A stretch of 64,000 nucleotides of DNA, from contig JANYET010000031.1 of NCBI GenBank assembly GCA_025359785.1, positions 1 through 64,000 of the forward strand. The letters run 5' to 3'. Positions within the stretch are counted from its first letter, which is position 1, and every line of letters begins with the position of its first letter. Below are positions 61,869-64,000 of the stretch, one piece after another. The translations under genes were made by a program, and so were the position numbers. This stretch comes from Alphaproteobacteria bacterium. Its GTDB lineage: Bacteria; Pseudomonadota; Alphaproteobacteria; Caulobacterales; Caulobacteraceae. The notes below the pieces were generated by a model. The model saw nothing but the letters and a program-made list of their open reading frames with translations, did not search any database and was not told the DNA's origin.

Positions 61869-63101
61869 CTAACCCTTTACCCGCTTGTCCCGCTGGGCCC
61901 CGACCCGCAGGCGAAGCGCATTGAGCTTGATAAAGCCCGCCGCATCGCGGTGGTCATAGGCCACGGCGCCTTCCTCGAAGGTCACCAACTCCTGGTCGTA
62001 GAGCGAATAGGGGCTGGTCCGGCCGATGATCGTGACGTTGCCCTTGTAGAGCTTCACACGGACCTGGCCGGTGACCTTTTGCTGCGACAGATCGATGGCC
62101 GCCTGCAGCATCTCGCGCTCGGGTGCGAACCAGAAGCCGTTGTAGATGAGCGAGGCGTACTTTGGCATCAGCTCGTCTTTCAGGTGCATCGACCCGCGGT
62201 CCAGCGTGATGCTCTCGATCCCCCGATGGGCGGCGAGCAGGATCGTGCCGCCGGGGGTCTCGTAGACGCCACGCGACTTCATGCCGACGAAGCGGTTCTC
62301 GACCAGGTCGAGACGGCCCACGCCGTTGTCGTGGCCCAGCTCATTTAGCTTGGTGAGCAGAGTCGCCGGCGACATCGGTACGCCGTCGATGGCGACCGGG
62401 TCGCCTTTTTCGAAGTCCAGGGCGAAGACGCAGGGCCTGTCCGGCGCGTCTTCCGGCGAGAGCGTGCGCATGTGCACGAACTCCGGCGCCTCGACGGCGG
62501 GATCCTCCAGAACCTTACCCTCGGAAGACGAGTGCAGCAGGTTCGCGTCAACGCTGAACGGCGCTTCGCCGCGCTTGTCCTTGGTGATCGGGATCTGGTG
62601 CTTCTCGGCGAACTCCAGCAGAGCCTCGCGGCTCTTGAAGTCCCACTCGCGCCAGGGCGCCACGACCCGGATGTCGGGCTCCAGCGCATAGTAGGCGATC
62701 TCGAAACGGACCTGGTCGTTGCCCTTGCCCGTCGCGCCATGGGCGACAGCATCCGCGCCGACCTTGCGCGCGATCTCGATCTGCTTCTTGGCGATCAGCG
62801 GCCGGGCGATCGAGGTGCCCAGCAGGTACTGGCCCTCATAGACCGTGTTGGCGCGGAACATCGGGAAGACGTAGTCGCGAACGAACTCCTCGCGCACGTC
62901 CTCGACGAAGGCGTTCTCGGGCTTCACGCCGAGCGTCATCGCCTTCTGGCGGGCCGGTTCGACCTCTTCGCCCTGGCCAAGGTCGGCGGTGAAGGTCACC
63001 ACCTCCGCGCCCAGTTCGGTCTGCAGCCATTTGACGATGGTCGATGAGTCGAGGCCGCCCGAATAGGCGAGGACGACTTTCTTGACGGGCGGAAGGGCCA
63101 T
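61869..63101 (-). CDS. argG: Argininosuccinate synthase
   Basis: A 410-residue ATP-pyrophosphatase-fold enzyme: [20 protein letters not shown] (residues 7-26), [31 protein letters not shown] and [19 protein letters not shown]. It joins citrulline and aspartate. Stand-alone; argH is not in the window. Confidence 0.97.
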   Translation of the reverse strand: MALPPVKKVVLAYSGGLDSSTIVKWLQTELGAEVVTFTADLGQGEEVEPARQKAMTLGVKPENAFVEDVREEFVRDYVFPMFRANTVYEGQYLLGTSIARPLIAKKQIEIARKVGADAVAHGATGKGNDQVRFEIAYYALEPDIRVVAPWREWDFKSREALLEFAEKHQIPITKDKRGEAPFSVDANLLHSSSEGKVLEDPAVEAPEFVHMRTLSPEDAPDRPCVFALDFEKGDPVAIDGVPMSPATLLTKLNELGHDNGVGRLDLVENRFVGMKSRGVYETPGGTILLAAHRGIESITLDRGSMHLKDELMPKYASLIYNGFWFAPEREMLQAAIDLSQQKVTGQVRVKLYKGNVTIIGRTSPYSLYDQELVTFEEGAVAYDHRDAAGFIKLNALRLRVGAQRDKRVKG

Positions 63102-63189
63102 GGCGCGACGGCGTCCTGACGAGAGAGGAGAGGAATGGGTCGCGCGCCTTTAAGGGCGAACAGGACCGCTTATCAAGCAGATTGGCGCC

Positions 63190-63525
63190 TCAGGGCTTCA
63201 GCGCGGCCCGCACCCATCGCAGATGCAACAGCGTCAGCAGCGGCGCGCTGGCGGCGCGGACCCCGAAGACCATCAGGGCTGTGTCGCCCTCGGCGTTGCG
63301 AGCCTGCAGCAAAAGCCACAGGCTGACGGCGAAGGTCGCCACCGGCAACAGCCAGAGCGCGACGTCGCGGCGCATCCGGCCACCGAGGAATGGCAGGCTC
63401 GCCTTGCGTTCGGTCTGCCGCCACGCCCGCAGCGAGACGCTGAACATCAGGGCCAGGCAGATCACCCACAGGGCGTCGCCGACGTAGGCGAAGATCAGGC
63501 TCGGAGCGAGGACAAGCAGATTCAT
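63190..63525 (-). CDS. Membrane protein of unknown function
   Basis: A 111-residue protein with three hydrophobic helices (about 5-28, 53-70, 85-103) and a basic loop RAWRQTERKASLPFLGGRMR. No family recognised. It starts 4 bases after kup ends, so it may belong to the same transcript. Confidence 0.65.
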   Translation of the reverse strand: MNLLVLAPSLIFAYVGDALWVICLALMFSVSLRAWRQTERKASLPFLGGRMRRDVALWLLPVATFAVSLWLLLQARNAEGDTALMVFGVRAASAPLLTLLHLRWVRAALKP

Positions 63526-63529
63526 CGGG

Positions 63530-64000
63530 CTAGATCGTCACCTGGGTGCCGAGCTCCACGACCCGGCCGGGCGGGATCTTGTAGAAGTCGGTGGGGTTGG
63601 CGGCGTTCTTCATCAGGAAGATGAACAGCTTATCCTGCCAAAGCGGCATGCCGGACTGGGCCGAGGGCACCACCGATCGCCGCCCCAGGAAGAAGCTGGT
63701 GGCCATGATGTCGAACTTCAGCCCGAGCTTGCGGCAGAGACCCAGCGCCTTGGGCAGGTTCGGGCTCTCCATGAAACCGTAGGAGACGATGATCTTCTTG
63801 AAGTCGTCGTTCACCGGCTCGATGCGCACCCTCTGAGCGTCGGAAACGCGTGGGGTCTCCGCCGTCTCGAGCGTCAGGATGATATTCTTCTCGTGCAGCA
63901 CCTTGTTGTGCTTGAGGTTGTGCATCAGCGCGACCGGAGCCATCGAGGCGTCCGAGGTCAGGAAGATCGCCGTGCCGGGCGAGCGGTGCGGCGCGCGCGC
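63530..64000 (-). CDS. kup: KUP-family potassium transporter, C-terminal part (partial)
   Basis: The open frame continues past the window edge. Visible residues include [71 protein letters not shown] and the terminal [20 protein letters not shown], the cytoplasmic C-terminal domain of Kup K+/H+ symporters. The membrane part lies outside the window. Confidence 0.95.
   Translation of the reverse strand, partial: ARAPHRSPGTAIFLTSDASMAPVALMHNLKHNKVLHEKNIILTLETAETPRVSDAQRVRIEPVNDDFKKIIVSYGFMESPNLPKALGLCRKLGLKFDIMATSFFLGRRSVVPSAQSGMPLWQDKLFIFLMKNAANPTDFYKIPPGRVVELGTQVTI

Noticed and set aside
1..64000. CRISPR array, prophage, insertion sequence or secondary-metabolite cluster.
   Set aside because: No regularly spaced repeats, transposase, integrase, phage structural gene or synthase module was found on either strand.

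Overview
This window is a GC-rich, gene-dense chromosomal segment from an alphaproteobacterium of the family Caulobacteraceae; Phenylobacterium-like is my best guess, but the genus cannot be fixed from the sequence alone. Support for the family comes from the gene order ntrZ - DUF3576 lipoprotein - leuS - lptE - holA - parB - parA - rsmG - mnmG - mnmE - rho - hemJ - hemH - hemE - [origin] - ppsR - maf - aroE - coaE - dnaQ - secB - Tim44, from perfect CtrA boxes (TTAA-N7-TTAA) beside hemE, from a CenR-like response regulator, and from a CC0125/CC1285-family lipoprotein.

The centre of interest is the chromosome replication origin and its partition region. The 526-base gap between hemE and ppsR (27664-28189) holds two perfect CtrA boxes, four TCCCCA W-box motifs, one near-match to a Caulobacter DnaA G-box and four GANTC methylation sites. 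Genes on both sides mostly read away from this gap, as expected at an origin. Two perfect 16-base parS sites (20575-20590 and 23297-23312) lie between it and the parAB operon. No dnaA gene is present in the window.

Layout. 1-9300: end of ftsK, an ArsR/SRPBCC pair with a palindromic operator, secreted RNase T2, lolA, xth, cenR, an L,D-transpeptidase, a hydrolase/TetR divergon whose operator motif recurs upstream of a DoxX gene, a LysE exporter, yggS, a ThiE-like gene and ntrZ. 9500-14500: DUF3576-leuS-lptE-holA. 14500-16330: a secreted protein of unknown function and a GNAT enzyme. 16336-24790: parB, parA, rsmG, mnmG, mnmE, DUF6489, a quinone oxidoreductase and rho. 25125-27663: heme genes hemJ, hemH, hemE. 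28190-34913: ppsR-maf-aroE-coaE-dnaQ, secB, Tim44-like, mltA and smr, the last carrying an in-frame palindromic repeat insertion. 34920-38978: hisE/F/A/H/B with an adenosine-kinase-like gene at the head. 39094-43624: small membrane protein, LysR, nth, DUF2244, a secreted protein, moeB-like, VOC. 43660-51196: PabB-PabC fusion, 2-hydroxyacid dehydrogenase, SH3 protein, fabA-fabB, fabI and a UbiH-type hydroxylase. 51193-64000: accessory and housekeeping genes, including an Imm32-like orphan, a secreted MTA/SAH-nucleosidase-like protein, a purine permease, a sphingosine-1-phosphate-lyase-like enzyme, a CnoX-like thioredoxin, a PEP-CTERM protein, tRNA-Gly(GCC), argG and the 3' end of kup.

I see no prophage, transposase, integrase or CRISPR array. 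The repeats are short palindromic (REP-like) elements. The least described items are the TetR regulon architecture, the palindromic insertion inside smr, a structured-RNA candidate upstream of xth, and the low-GC Imm32-like gene.
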